From: Nipponacmea schrenckii
Lineage: Eukaryota > Mollusca > Gastropoda > Lottiidae
Length of the DNA stretch: 64,000 nucleotides
Assembly (NCBI GenBank): GCA_030562195.1
Contig: JAUJPP010000001.1
Location: 10,904,472 to 10,968,471, forward strand
Direction: 5' to 3'
This document shows positions 34,281 through 47,027 of the stretch, piece after piece (positions within the stretch are counted from its first letter, which is position 1; every line of letters starts with the position of its first letter). The notes beneath the pieces were generated by a model. That model did no database searches. It saw only the letters and a program-made list of their open reading frames with translations, and was not told the DNA's origin. The position numbers were made by a program, and so were the translations under genes.

Positions 34281-35194
34281 CATCAAAATCCGTTAAGAAT
34301 TGCGTTTTCTAGAGTGTTAACGAGGAATTGTGGAAAGACGGACGGACAACCGTCGGACGGATATGGGTGACGACAATATACGCCCCCCATTTCATGTGGG
34401 CGTATAAAAAGCAATTACTACGGCTAAATTGTAATTACTACTTCTAAAGAGTTCTACAACGGACGCATTGTTTAACAACCGCAAGACCAAATACGTCGAG
34501 AAAATAGAATGAAATAAGCTCAATTATGGAATGTAATCAAAAAGTTATTGGTTTTATGACTGATAAAGTGTATCACATTCTAATTATAACATATCTAATA
34601 GTTTTATTCAAATCTTAATAACACCAATAGATTGCCAAAAGGGCATATTATCATATCATATACACTAGTTGAGATATCGAAGAACGCCTTGTAGTAAACT
34701 TAACAAAAAGGCGAATATTAGACACAAATAAGACATCCAATATTTACGAATACTATAACATGACCTATTGAGTACTACACAATAGGACAAGGGACTACAT
34801 TTCGCTGTCTATGGTATGGTTCAGTTTCCGATTCAATTCAGAATAGTTTTCTGTGATGACTATATGATAAGATTAATTTCGGGGAAGGGAGGGATTGAAT
34901 CTCCCAGATGTACAGGCCTAGGGTGGAACAAAATTAATATTTTATTGAGAAATGGGGATCTGGATCTGTTGGATAGTTTTCTTCTGTTCTGATCTGAAAT
35001 TAGAAAAAAAAGTATAGTACCTGTTAGGTACAGATTGTATTTAGTTTGCTATGAACAAGGTTGTCATTTATGTTCTGATTTTTGGAATATGCCACTATCA
35101 TTTTCTGCTTATAGACATGGGAAAATTTCTCTTGAAGACTCTTATAATGGGCATAAACCATCTTGCTTACTTTATTACTATTTATTGTATAAAG

Positions 35195-35480
35195 GGTGCT
35201 ATGCCCGCATAAGCCCTATGGGTCTTGCTGTATTTAATGTCTCAATCCAATCGGCTTCTCTAGATTGACGGAATTTGGTAATTTCATTTTCGGGCAAGTC
35301 GATTTCTATGCGCTCAATTGGGGTTAGGGTGAGATCGTCTAATGAATGGTCGTCAACATTGAAATGATTAGAAACAGGCTTTTCTGTTCTTAATTTAATA
35401 TTTGACGTGTGAGCATTTAAACGAGTGCGTAATTTGTTCTTTGTTTATTCGATATATTGTCTGACACCTAATTCTATCCT
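35195..35480 (-). pseudogene. GIY-YIG domain relic of a second Penelope-like lineage
   Basis: Minus-strand reading: VRQYIE, a stop where Gly-Glu is expected, then TKNKLRTRLNAHTSNIKLRT, EKPVSNHFNVDDHSLDDL and READWIETLNTARPIGLMR. This is the complete order of the Penelope GIY-YIG module: Y-I-G-E-T..LRTR.., K.V..HF....HS, then W I.TL.T..P.GL. It is open except for one stop. The sequence differs from copies 1 and 2, so it is a distinct family. RT was not found upstream, up to about 36000. Confidence 0.75.
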
Positions 35481-35499
35481 CCAGATGACAGAAACCTAC

Positions 35500-36560
35500 A
35501 GAAAGGTCGATTTGAGCACTTTTCAATCAACAGCATGAACAATTGCCTTTCTCACCCAATTATATGCTCCATATATATCTTGATGCAATCGTTTCACATA
35601 AACTTAAATATTTGTAAAAAATACAAACAAATTAAATACAGATTAAACCTTCCTTTATCATTGACAAATCTATCGAATACAACTTGGTGTAGGATACATT
35701 GTCTTGTGATACCATTAAAGAAATTTGTTAGTGCAGAAACCACCTTTTTTTAGTGTAATTGTAGGAACCACAGACATCTGTCAATAAACTTGATAAGGTG
35801 CAAATTAATACACATACGAATTTAGAAAAACCTTTTTTGTTCTCTTGTATTTTAAATTGTGACACCAACAAACCTTGTCAAAGAATATCAACTGAAATTC
35901 AGAAGCATAGGCATATTGACACAGAATGAAAAAAATTAACTTTCATTTACACCAAATTTATTGAAATCATGCTACTAATTACTTTGTTGTAACCATTATG
36001 GTGTTTTATGCATTTTAACCCAATTGTATTTAAGGTATATTATGTCTTGTTTTGACAACTTTCATGCACTGATTCAAATATTTCTGCATCTAATTAATTG
36101 TTAATATAATGTGGAGGGATAGGAAATATCAATTAGAGACTCACATTAATGACAATTTGCGTCCTGATTTATCAACAGGCAAGGAAGTTTTCAAAAATAC
36201 TGTAGGGTAAGCGAAAGATCTTGGCATAAGTCGAGTCTTCACACGAGCGGTCAACTGTTACTTTTCATTTAGTTGATTACAATGTTTGAACATTGAAACG
36301 ATATATCAGGTTATAGCTATCTTGGCATTAAGAAACTGTTTGTCCATCGCGTTAGACGAGTTATTGGTGTCATTAATAATGTAAACGGATTAAAAGATCG
36401 GATTCCTATCGTATAAATTGGTTGAGCTAATCAAGTGCCTACGCAGTTCATAGAAAAAAACGCACCTTTGTCGCCGTCGTAAAAGCTGTTTGAAATTTGA
36501 CAACAATCTATTTTTTAAAATAAGGATATGACTATTACTGTAATTTGATAAATTGCAGAT
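35500..36560. other. Intergenic upstream of the LDLa-precursor gene
   Basis: No ORF of note. It may contain PLE remnants near 35500 and the promoter of the downstream gene; a possible splice acceptor (AATTGCAG at 36552-36559) hints at a noncoding first exon farther left. Confidence 0.35.
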
Positions 36561-36617
36561 ACAGATAAGAGAAAAAGGAAATTGTTATTATTGAAATTAT
36601 TTGTTCATTTTCTTGAT

Positions 36618-39600
36618 ATGAAGTTCATCGATATTATTGCAGGAGTAATATTATGTGTGTTAGGTGTGTGTGACTCGAAACCTTCAATATATAGTATTCA
36701 AAAACGTTTAAAGAATCTGCAATCAACATCGAACAAGAATCATGAAAAGACAATGTATTCAATGAAATACGCAGACGCAGGATCTAATTTATCAAGTTTA
36801 AGAGATGATTCAGGTAATATACTATTTTTCCTTCATTATAGTTATTCATCACAAATTAAATATCACGATCTCTACATAAAGGTGAGAGCTGAGAAAACAT
36901 TGAAATTAAACGGCTTAAATAATTCACTTACAGACATGCATATTATTCAGGGAATGTCTCCACAATATTCCCCGGTGTAATGAAAACTTACGGAAAAAAT
37001 GATCGAATTTGAATTATTTGAAATGGCAAATCTACATACATACTTTTTTTTCAAAAGTGTTATTGGCCTTGATGGTGATTATTTCGATCGCTTTAGATTT
37101 AAAAATTGCTTTTCCGTTGTTTGATGTTTTATTATTTTAGTTTAGTTAAACACTAGACAATTTTTAATTATGAGACTATCCAAATATGCAACCTTGTAAT
37201 TAACAGTGCAGTAAATTTCAGTCGAGCTTGTGAGGGGACATGGTAGTGAATCATTATCATTTTTTAATATATTAAGGTTCTTGTACCAAAATGTCAGATC
37301 ACAGATGAGGTCCTCCTCATAATAAGAGTGAATATACATGAAGAAATGAGCAAAATAAAAAACAAAACAAAAATCGAATCCGTATACAAAGACTAACAGT
37401 ATGTGTAGACAAATTTAGCAAAGACACCAATAGCAAGTGAAAAGAGAGCAGCTTTGAGCGGTCTTCATTAACCCAAGTTTCTACCTTGTAAAATATTGTC
37501 GCGTCTCTCTAATTAAGCATATCTAAATCAAATGACGTGGTAGCATCGAAGTTATGTATTACAAATTCTGTACATATAGTTTAACTTGTTATTACAAGTT
37601 TTCTTTTTGTGGTATATTATTTTGTATCATATTTAGTTGTTTTGTTATATATCATTTGCTGAATTAGAAAAAACCCATTTGTTGGTTGTTGTCAAACAGC
37701 AATGTTCAGATTGCGCTGCATTTGCTGCATCTAGAGCAAACATGTCCAAGATACTATAGAACACGTAGGTCGACAATAGTGCTTAATAGTTTTTCTCGGG
37801 TCAAAATAGTATTAATTATGGAAGGGAAATTTGGTCCTTTCAGTTAAGATTGCAGCATTTACTTAGAATAGTTTGTTTATTTAAGCTTAACCGATTTTAT
37901 AAAACCATAATCGAATTTTCATACAAGTTGAAAATGAATATCCAAGACATCGGTTGACATGTGCTTTAAAATCTTATAAAAGATAAATACATATAAATGA
38001 CACATTATTCAACCCCATGAGAATTAACTGAGGAATTTGGAGGATATATGTCCTTTGTTATTTAAATTCCTATTACCTTGTACATAATTTAGTTGAAATT
38101 GAAAAGTAAGGAATCTCAAAAGGATTAGTTTACCGTATTATTTCTCGTCTATTTCTTTTTTTTATATTTAATGTAAGTTTAATGGAGTTTCTACTGTTTA
38201 CAATAGTTTATGTCTATCAATATAAACTTATTATAAAGGCTAATGTTTCAGCGATACTAATACAAAGACAGGAAATTGCTTAGCTTTAAAAGCTGATTAC
38301 CATTGTATTTCAGAGGATAAGCTTTAAAATTGCTTACTAGAATGTTAAATCGTCATCAAAATATTAACTAACGCATTATATACGATTAGACTGATTGGTA
38401 GGTAAAATATCGCTTCAGTGAATGTTTTAAGACGAAAGAGCACAAAAGGGTTGTAATTCGCTTTTACAACTTTTCCTAACCAATCGTCCGATATTCTAGA
38501 ATTATTTACTGCAAAGGTTACCTTCCTTCACCAATAGCCCACTATAAATTCTCTTTTTTTGTGCCTGTTCTTTGACTAATTTACACTTCAAAGTCACGTG
38601 TGGGATGACATGCTAAAAACATCTGATAATTCATCCATAAATATTTCAGCTACTTCCTCTCAGTAAAAATAACCTTTTTTTAAAAATTAATGTTCAATTA
38701 ATAATAGACGGTAATAGAACTGCAAGGCAATAATAGACAGTTTCTAAGTTAGCGCTCCACATGAAAACATACACACGTGACTAGAAACTGATTTCATTTG
38801 ATCAAATTGATAATATAGCTTGACAGAGGAATGTAAGAGAATGGTCTATTAAATAAATAAGGTATTTCCAGGATCCATAATAACAAAGAAAAAAAACCGC
38901 AAAACCCGGAGTGAAGTATTATACCGACGATGAATTAAGCCTCAGTTAAAATGGCGCTCGTGTCATAGTATTAAACCTACTGGGCATGGAAATTCGGAAA
39001 ACAATAGGATTAAAACTATAGTCTATTTCCTATATAATATAAAAAACAATTTCGGTACTTGTATGTTAAATATATTTTTATATACTACAAAAATAGGGTA
39101 AATGTTACTTTATGTAAATGTCTAATCAGCAACTCCATCACCATACTATATTGTACATTGGTTTGGGTATTATTGAGGTAGTTATTTAGTCGTCCAGGGC
39201 TCTTTGTTGATCTATTTGCAACAGCTGTCCAATGTCTTCTCTGGGTTGGTTATGGATATCTCTAGATGAGCGAAGATCATCGGCGCCGGTGTCAAAAGTC
39301 GAAGAACATCCTCCCTTGAAAGTTTTTGTTGTTGAAGGGATAATACGTCTTAGAAGGGAAATAAAATTTGAAAATTTTTAACTTGGCCAATAGGAGATCC
39401 ATTCATCAGTTAATATACTTGCTGCCACGAATAACAAAAAAAAAAAAATAAAAATAAAAAAGACTAAAAGTAATTATCTATAAATATGCATTTGATTATT
39501 TAAAAACGCTTTATATAAATTGAGTTTTTTTCAAAAATGCCTTTTTTTTGTGAATTTTCCAGATTCTAACGATTCTGTTTCTTCGTGAATATAATATGCT

Positions 39601-42600
39601 CATATTGACCATTCTTGAGAACTAAAACTTTATGTTAATGCTAAGACCCAGTGTACCTTTAAGGGTGACCCAGGAATTGGGAGCTAAGAGTTCCATTTGA
39701 GATTGTCTTTTTCAGAAAGTTAAGTATGTAGAAATATAAACCAATTCATTTTTCACAACAATTTGTTTTATCTATTAAAGACCCAAAACCTTTTTTCATC
39801 AAACCTCGAACAAGAACTAAGACATAGGAGCTCGTGTCTAATATACATGTTCGCACGTTCCAAATGCGCATTTAAAGAATACAATGATATAAGCATTTTT
39901 TTTAAAAATTTTATAAATGATAAAAAATTTTCATAAAATCTTACTAGTTAGATTAAAGCTTATAATCTCACAAATGTAGTTTCTAGTTGATGGGTTCTCA
40001 ATTGGACTGTCATTACAGTCCACCCACTCATCATGTTATTACAAATCTTTGAATTCAATTGTCAACCCTTACTGAATTATTTCCGACATTTTCAGGGGGT
40101 TCAACTTTGTTCGTATGAGGCCATTAAATGAGTATAGGCTAAATTTTATCAAAGAAATGTGTTTATTCCTAAATAATTATCGCGTGCTCGTGATTTGTCT
40201 TGTGAATTGTCCAAAAGTAGACCAAGTGGTATAAGAAAACCGTGATAAAATGTGTAAAAACGCTATATATATACTATTATATAGAAATAGACAGCTGTAA
40301 AATTTGGATAAGCGATTTCGAAATATTTTACATGATGCAAAACAAAGTGTTTTTAATTTAACATACGCAATACAAAGAAGAAAACATAGAGAAAAAGATT
40401 AACATTCACAGCATTTCATAATCAAACAGCATTCAAGTCATATCTTGTTAAGTAAAAAATATATCTCGATCAATATCCTTAATCATATCTCCAAGCATAT
40501 AACTGTTGGATGTCAAAAGTGGTTGCCAATATAATCACACGTTAAGTAACCATAAGGCGATCGAAGAAGGATGAAATCACACAGGTCTAGTTTTAGCGTC
40601 ACTTATTTTTAGAATAAAAGTTAGAAAAAATATTTTTGATTGAATTATATACAATATTTTATTAATAATCGTTATGTTGGTATATCGTTTACTAAAAGTT
40701 TATAAAAACTACTTCACATCTTCGACGAGTGTTATATTGATTCTACTTTAAAATAAGAAATTGAAGAGTGATACAAATAAAGGTAATAAAGATATCGATA
40801 TCTCACTTCCGGTATTGTGTGAACCGCCAATTGCCCACCCACACTAAAACAATAGTAGAAAATAGATTCTGGTGAAGGTGTGTATGCCAGAATAGCTATT
40901 TAATTTACGAGTCAGTACCTTTCTAATTGTATTTTCCTGGTAAAATCCATTCACGCTTCCTGAAACTTAGATTATTTTACATAAATTTGTGATTGGAATA
41001 GTTCTTATTTACCACGACGAGACCATTTGACATAAATGACGATAAAGCACTACGTGACACATGAGGGTTTTATCAAGTAATCGTACGAATAAAACGTAAA
41101 TGATAATTTAAACCCCTATCATGGCTAAAAGTGGGTATCCAAGAAAATTATGAGAAAAGTAAACAGATATCTTTATCAGAAACAGGATTATTCAGTACAA
41201 AGATTAAAAACCAGTGTGTAAAATATGATGCATTTGCTTTTCATCCCAATCAACTGTACGCTTTTCGAAGTCATTTAATACCTTTTGCGCCAATGACGAA
41301 ATTAAGGTTAGAAAATCTGTGAAAATACGCCTGGTAAGAAATTGTTCGATGACGCTAGACTTAATAAAATGAAGTATTAAGACACCCCTTATTCCTAAGT
41401 TATTAAAAAAATATGAAAGAAAGCTTACTGCCAACTTTTTTAATCCTTAAAATATTTAGCATTATATTATTGTAATTGTACCCATTTAAGAAAACTAATG
41501 GCTATAATCCTCTTTTTATAGTGAAATGAAACTACTTTCATTCATCTAATCAGTAGATGTTTCGCAATATTTTACTATAGTGTTATATGTCTAATGAATG
41601 TCCAATGAATTCACTGATTGAAATTGGATATCTTCACAAAAGTGTATTAAGTGGTGATCAAATTAATACTATTAAGAAACTGATTGGGTATCCAACCTAA
41701 ACGCGGTATAAACCACTATATTACATCGTTATCACATCAAAATATTGAGAGAAAATCAGTGACATTTACGCTTAATTTCAGATGAAACCCTTACTTGTAG
41801 ATTGCAGTAGTGAAGACATTAGCAACGTAATTGAATATACATTTGGTAATAATCAGATGAGGCCATTTACAATTATTTAACCCTAACAGAGGCAAATGAT
41901 CGATGAAGGTTTTTCTTTACAAAAAAAAGAGATAAAAAAATTATAATTTTAAGCCTATTTCTGTAATACAATACGTATTTAACTTTCGTCTTTACTCGTT
42001 ATCCACATAATTTAACAGATTCTGGGATACTGATTTATATTGTTCCACTAAACGGGAAATAGCCTTTTATTCCGAGTTTTTGGGGATTGGTTTGTGTTTG
42101 TTAGCATTTCTCACCACCTTATTGTATAGTTTTACCGCAGACACTTTTTAAAGATATTTCCACTCAGTCTGCTCTGTTTTCTTCAATTTACAGGATTTCA
42201 TTTTAACGACTAATGTTTTTATCTTTTGAAGTTTTTCAGGAATTTCTTTGAGTTTTCAGTTTTGTGATTCCTCAGTACTTTCAATTGCAGATGGCTGATA
42301 ATCTTCTGTATCAATTTCGTCATTAGCCTTAATTCGGAAGATTCTCCAATTGCTTAAGTTTCTGTAATCTAACAAGAACTGAAAATATGTCGTAAAGTAG
42401 TGCTTAACTTATAAAATCGGAAACAAATGAAAAACCAAAAAAATATAGTGCACTCTTCTATGTACTTTTGTATAATGGTGTTGAACTTTTCGTACTTTCA
42501 TTTGCTATATTGCAAAGTAGATTAACATTTGCATTACATCTAAATCTATGCTTTTCTTTGTTTCAGAACAATCGGAAAGTGATAATAATGAATATATTAA

Positions 42601-44239
42601 AAAGGTTTTGGCTCAAAGGCATTCACATCGACCTATAGTTAAAAGTAAGTTAGGTTAAAATTTTTAAATAATATCTGGACTTAGAAAAGTGTTTCTGAAG
42701 AAAATATAATGGTCTGTATATAAAGATACGGCTAAAGGACGAACAATGGGATAGCAAAGAAATAGAGCAATATCACAGCCTTATCCTTGGTCGGCCTTAT
42801 CAAGAGACAGGTCTCATATGGCATGCTTTGATTAGTTAAAAAATAACGCAATTAGAAAGCGCCTCAGGTCGAAACCTGTAAGAAGATACACTTGCTAAAC
42901 TGCAGACCAAAAAACAAAAAGAGAAAAGAGGTATTCTTATTTCAATTAGTGATTTCAAAATATGTAGACGATTATACTTATAAGTGACATCATCGATTGT
43001 AGCTATTCACCAGGTGGCACATGGAAAAGGATTAGATGAATATGTAGCAAATAAATTGATGAAAGAACATGAACATCGGCAACTTAAACATAAAAGAGGT
43101 ATTTAGATGTATTTTTGCTCAATTTGTTGTAATATGCCATATTTTCACGGCCATCTTAATTTATAAATAAAAAGGAAACAATTAGCAAAGGTCATAATCG
43201 CCTATGACTCATGCGCTAATTTCATACTTTAAATTGTCCTTTTAAGCGAAACTCAACGAAGTCGCCGTACTTTTTCTGTTCCTGCTAAGACTAATGAAGG
43301 CGTCCAAGTAGGCCTACATGTAGTATACAATGTGATATTCTTTCAGGACTGTGGTATTAGTCTTCTTTTTTTCGATTTCCCTATACTGAGAGGGATCTTT
43401 AACGTGTAGAACCTCTAGTATACCATGATAAATCGATCTGACCATGGCACTCAGTATACCATATTATCTAATCCATCTTGTCGAAAATTATCGGGACTTA
43501 GAGAACATTAATAAAGTGAAGCGGGGGTGGTTAAAAATGAACAATGTTCAATAACCTGAATAAAATCTTTAGTACATTAGTGTTGAAAAAGATTCCCAAA
43601 GGTCTTTAAAGATGTAAATATTTACTTTAAATAATTTCATTTTATTTTTAGCATGTCGAGGAGTTGAACGTAGGTTAAAAACATTAAAATGCCCATCAGA
43701 TCGTTCTATATGTTTATTAGAAGAAATGGTATGTAATGATTATCCGGATTGTCCTAACGGGGAAGACGAGAATCCTGCTGTGTGCCTTATTCATGATTGG
43801 GTAGGACAATATACTTAGCTATCAAGAGAGTAAACATCCTAGAAAATAAGTATTGGAAATATATCATATATGCTCTCATGAGATATTAAAACCCAATTAA
43901 TATTAAAACTAAGTATTTTCGATACTATTCTTCTGAAAATGATCACAAAGAAAATTGGTCATTCATTTCTTACTTTCGCACCTTATGGAGTAAACGGTGT
44001 CTGTGATATATTTGGCAAATTACTAAAAGAATACCGAATATTTACATGATGACCATTTCAATTTACTGCGTTTTTTGACGAGGTTTGCTTCTGATTTCAC
44101 TAATTTATTTTAAAATGCTCTAAACCTATATCACATTATATTCCCTGTGGTCATAAGACTATTCTTAAATTTTCATTTCCAGGCTTCAAGATGGTTTTCA
44201 AAGATGCAGTATTATCTTATACCAACTAACAAGATATAG
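36618..44239 (+). CDS. Secreted precursor with one LDL-receptor class A module (prohormone-4-like?)
   Basis: Five exons that keep phase: 36618-36813, 42567-42644, 43003-43098, 43652-43800 and 44183-44239; 576 nt, 191 aa plus stop. MKFIDIIAGVILCVLGVCDS is a signal peptide. A basic central part has possible dibasic processing sites (QKR, HKR just before the module, ERR). Exon 4 encodes six cysteines with CPSDRSICLLEEMVCNDYPD then CPNGEDENPAVC, an LDLa module with the acidic calcium-binding box. The C-terminus is ASRWFSKMQYYLIPTNKI. A small secreted protein with a single LDLa resembles the arthropod/mollusc prohormone-4 (IDLSRF-like) group; that assignment is from memory and tentative. The 5.75-kb first intron contains a MITE. 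Confidence 0.8.
39332..39662 (-). mobile_element. MITE, family A, copy 3 (intron of LDLa gene)
   Basis: About 331 bp, reverse orientation to copies 1 and 2, bounded by TTGAAGGGATAATACGTCTT and GGTCTTAGC-type complement ending GTACCTTTAA. TTAACTTGGCCAATAGGAGA and CATTCATCAGTTAATATACT then TGCTGCC match the complement of copy 2. It includes an A-rich tract at 39430-39460. No ORF. Confidence 0.7.
43950..44005 (-). mobile_element. Degraded SINE tail fragment
   Basis: GGTCATTCATTTCTTACTTT followed by CGCACCTTATGGAGTAAACG resembles the complement of the SINE tail seen at 13388, with the TCCTACTCTTCT word eroded. It lies in the last intron of the LDLa gene. Confidence 0.35.
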
Positions 44240-44557
44240 GTGTGAAAAACAAAGTTGACAGTTGCAAATATGTTCTTATACTTGACAGACACATTATCTA
44301 AAAATCTATCGATTTGCATATAGATGTTAACTTTGATTTAAGGTCCCTGCCGATCCCTGGCAACTGACTGTTGTCTCCATTGGAATCATAATATGTAGTT
44401 ATATAACTGGTGAATAATTGTACACGGTAGTAGGCTATAGCTACATAAAGGTTCCAATATTATTGTGGATATCCACTATCAGTACGATCCGTAAACTGTT
44501 GGTTTCTATGTTTTTTTTGAATGTCGAATTTTCATGCTCTACCTGTATGATCATTAA

Positions 44558-44563
44558 AATAAA
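44558..44563 (+). terminator. Candidate polyadenylation signal of the LDLa gene
   Basis: AATAAA about 320 bp after the stop codon, with a second AATAAA at 44579. It is the first cluster on the plus strand downstream. Confidence 0.4.
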
Positions 44564-44955
44564 TATATTGGATTTCAAAATAAATATCATTTCTTTAAAT
44601 CGAATTTGAACGACGATTCTCAATCTTTAGGACAATGGTACAACAGCATATAGCCGGTCACAGCGCACCGAAATGGGATAGACGTTCAAATTCAAAACTC
44701 GTCAAATACAAATTCAATATGAGTTTCCACTGAAAAGTCAACGAGTGTAGACAATACTCCTACATTTGGATGTGGGTGTATAATATTCATTAAAACATTA
44801 TATTCCTTCATTTAAAATATTTTTATCTCCCGCGAGAAGTCGCAAAAAAAAAAAAAATCATGTAAAATTGTAGATTAGGTTCAAGTTTCTGTAATCAGTT
44901 TTAAATAAAATGAAAACAGTTGTACAAATCAATTTTAAATGAGATTAAAAGAATA

Positions 44956-45155
44956 TTAGTATCTTTGTGATTGATAATAACCTTTATGTATTCATCAACA
45001 TCCCAGATTGTGTGTTCATTAGTATTATTTTCAGGGCAAACATTTTTACATAAAAAAGTAAATATCTGTAACCCTAACATTTTACTTTTTTTAATTAAAC
45101 AAAACGAAATTACTGAAATGTGTCATCTAGACACTTAAGATAACTGTATAGATAT
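44956..45155 (-). repeat. 3' LTR of the Gypsy-type element
   Basis: Shares GATTGTGTGTTCAT(T/C)AGTA, TTATTTTCAGG(G/A)CA(A/G)AC and AATTAAAC(A/G)AAACGAAAT with the other LTR. It carries an 8-bp insertion (TCTAGACA) relative to it. Edges are approximate. Confidence 0.7.
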
Positions 45156-45389
45156 TACATTCCTCCTTATGTTAGAAACTAAAACCTTACGTTTTTGTAT
45201 GTATAAATCAATTTCATTTGAACTCAAACTTTAAAAGACACAGCAAGGTCATTAGTATGCAACTAAGGGAAATATAGATTTTAAACTTTGCGGGTATCCT
45301 TCTATCGCTTTTTGGCAGCTATGAAAAATGTAATGGTTTCATGCACATCGGTTCAGGAGACATTGTTTGGCAGGGCAAGCAATTCTGGA

Positions 45390-46425
45390 TTGCTTTCTCA
45401 ACCCTACTATCTTAGCCCAGATCTTTTCCAACGGTTTGCGGTCTGTTAGCATAGTAAATGTTTTGTGCCCGCTCAGATTCATATCGTAATGTTCGCATGA
45501 CCATATCACGGCCAAAGCCTCGCGTTAAACTTAGCTCTGACGTGATTAAACAGTGTCAACGATCGATTCGCATATGAAACCACCTTTCCGTCCTGTGACA
45601 TGATCTATTGGGCTTGCATCGACCATTATCTCCAAGTCTGTTTTTGCGTTATAATAGGTCATAAATGTTTCACTGGATAACTTTTCCTTCAGTACTTCGA
45701 AAGTCCTTTCAGAGTTTAAGTTTCAATCCCACTCAAAATCCTTATGAGTTAAACAACATAACGGTTCGCAAACCGTGCCATACTCAGGAATAAACCTGGA
45801 GACGTAACAAGTCACGCCAAGACTCTTTAATGGCCTTTACTTTCACTTCACAGGGGCGGGTGATATACCATCACCACTGAATACTACTACGAAAATGATA
45901 GTTCTGTCTTTCGGAACTCGCACTTTGCACCATCGAGTGTCAGTCCAGTGTCATGATTCCTCTGGAGAACTTCATCAAGAGCAATGATATGTGCCTTATT
46001 TATCTTGACATACACCAATATATCATCCAATATTTTTGTCGTATCATCTTTACCCTCAATAACTTGAAGAATAGTTTCCTGAAATACTTCGGGCGCACTG
46101 GAAATTCCAAAGTTGAGTTTTTTTATTTTGGCATATTCCGAGGTGTGTACTGAAAGTTGTTTTTTATCTCGAGTCTGGATGCAGTTCTAGTTGATGATAA
46201 CCACTATGTAAATCAAGTTTACTAAACATCGTTGCGCCATTCAGGTAATGTTTTAACTCCTCGATGGTTGGTAATATGTGACGTTCGCGAAGAATCGCTT
46301 TATTAGCCTCGCTCATATCAGCACACCAGCGGATTCCGTCAAGGTTCTTCTAAGGCAGTGTCAATTTAAGCAATCCACCAACTTTCTCAATAATTTCTCC
46401 GTCTTGACTTCAGATGGAAGATGGA
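45390..46425 (-). pseudogene. Gypsy-type reverse transcriptase and RNase H relic
   Basis: Minus-strand reading, with shifts, shows the RT order: a cADM.EANKAI.RERH.LPT-like segment near 46330-46260, SEYAKIKKLNFGISSAPEVF (46140-46085), KILDDILVYV around the catalytic aspartates (about 46035), and GLTLDGAKCEFRKTEL. RNase H follows with MVDASPIDHV (about 45630), RALAVIWSCEHYDMNLSGHK and LTDRKPLE. Multiple stops; not functional. Confidence 0.7.
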
Positions 46426-46599
46426 ACTGTGTACGTCAATGTCGTTGTGGGACTGGTGCGACACTTGTATCAGAATGAGGCTTTATTTGTCTCCCTTCAA
46501 GTTGCCTATTCCTCGGAAGAATCGTGGATATATACTTTTGGGATTGCCGTTCACAGTAATTACATTATTCAAAATGTTCACAAGTTCGAGCCTTGTCGC

Positions 46600-47027
46600 G
46601 GGGGGGGGGGGGGGGGGTATCCTATTATAGACCCTTTATATCTACCTTTCACAACATAGAATGTCAAGGTGTCGACTATTTTCTTTGTCTTGACCTTAAG
46701 TTCACAAATGCCTAACATTTGTAACGGTTGTCCTCATCCATATGGCATTAACTTATAGCCTTACTGATCGTCGGTTTGCCAAGTGTCTCGTATGCTATTT
46801 CATCCAATATGTTCGCGGGGGGGGGGGGGTATCCTATTATAGACCCTTTATATCTACCTTTCACAACATAGAATGTCAAGGTTTCGACTAATTTCTTTGT
46901 CTTGACCTTAAGTTCACAAATGCCTAACATTTGTAACGGTTGTCCTCATCCATATGGCATTAACTTATAGCCTTACTGATCGTCGGTTTGCCAAGTGTCT
47001 CGTATGCTATTTCATCCAATATGTTCA
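46600..47027 (-). repeat. 212-bp tandem duplication with poly-G runs, in the protease region
   Basis: The segment from TATCCTATTATAGACC to CCAATATGTTC occurs twice in tandem (46618-46812 and 46830-47026), with only about three differences. Each copy is preceded by CGC and a G run (46600-46617, 18 G; 46817-46829, 13 G). On the minus strand it encodes the part after the protease active site (LGICELKVKTKKLVETLTFY). The active-site triad next to it reads INTGSSMN instead of the family D-T/S-G. Confidence 0.85.

Larger units (their letters stand above)
30612..34412 (-). mobile_element. Tandem-repeat element split by a LINE insertion
   Basis: The segments 30612-30870 and 34281-34412 are the reverse complement of the repeat unit and terminus seen at 49830-51476: GGCGTTTTCAAGAACAAGGG, TTTTCAATAGGGTTCATCCT, and at the right end CATCAAAATCCGTTAAGAAT, the GACGGACGG run and the hairpin GGGTGACGACAATATACGCC...GTGGGCGTATA. 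The unit word AAGTTTCATCAAAATCC is cut exactly after AAGTTT by the LINE at 30871-34280. Confidence 0.75.
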
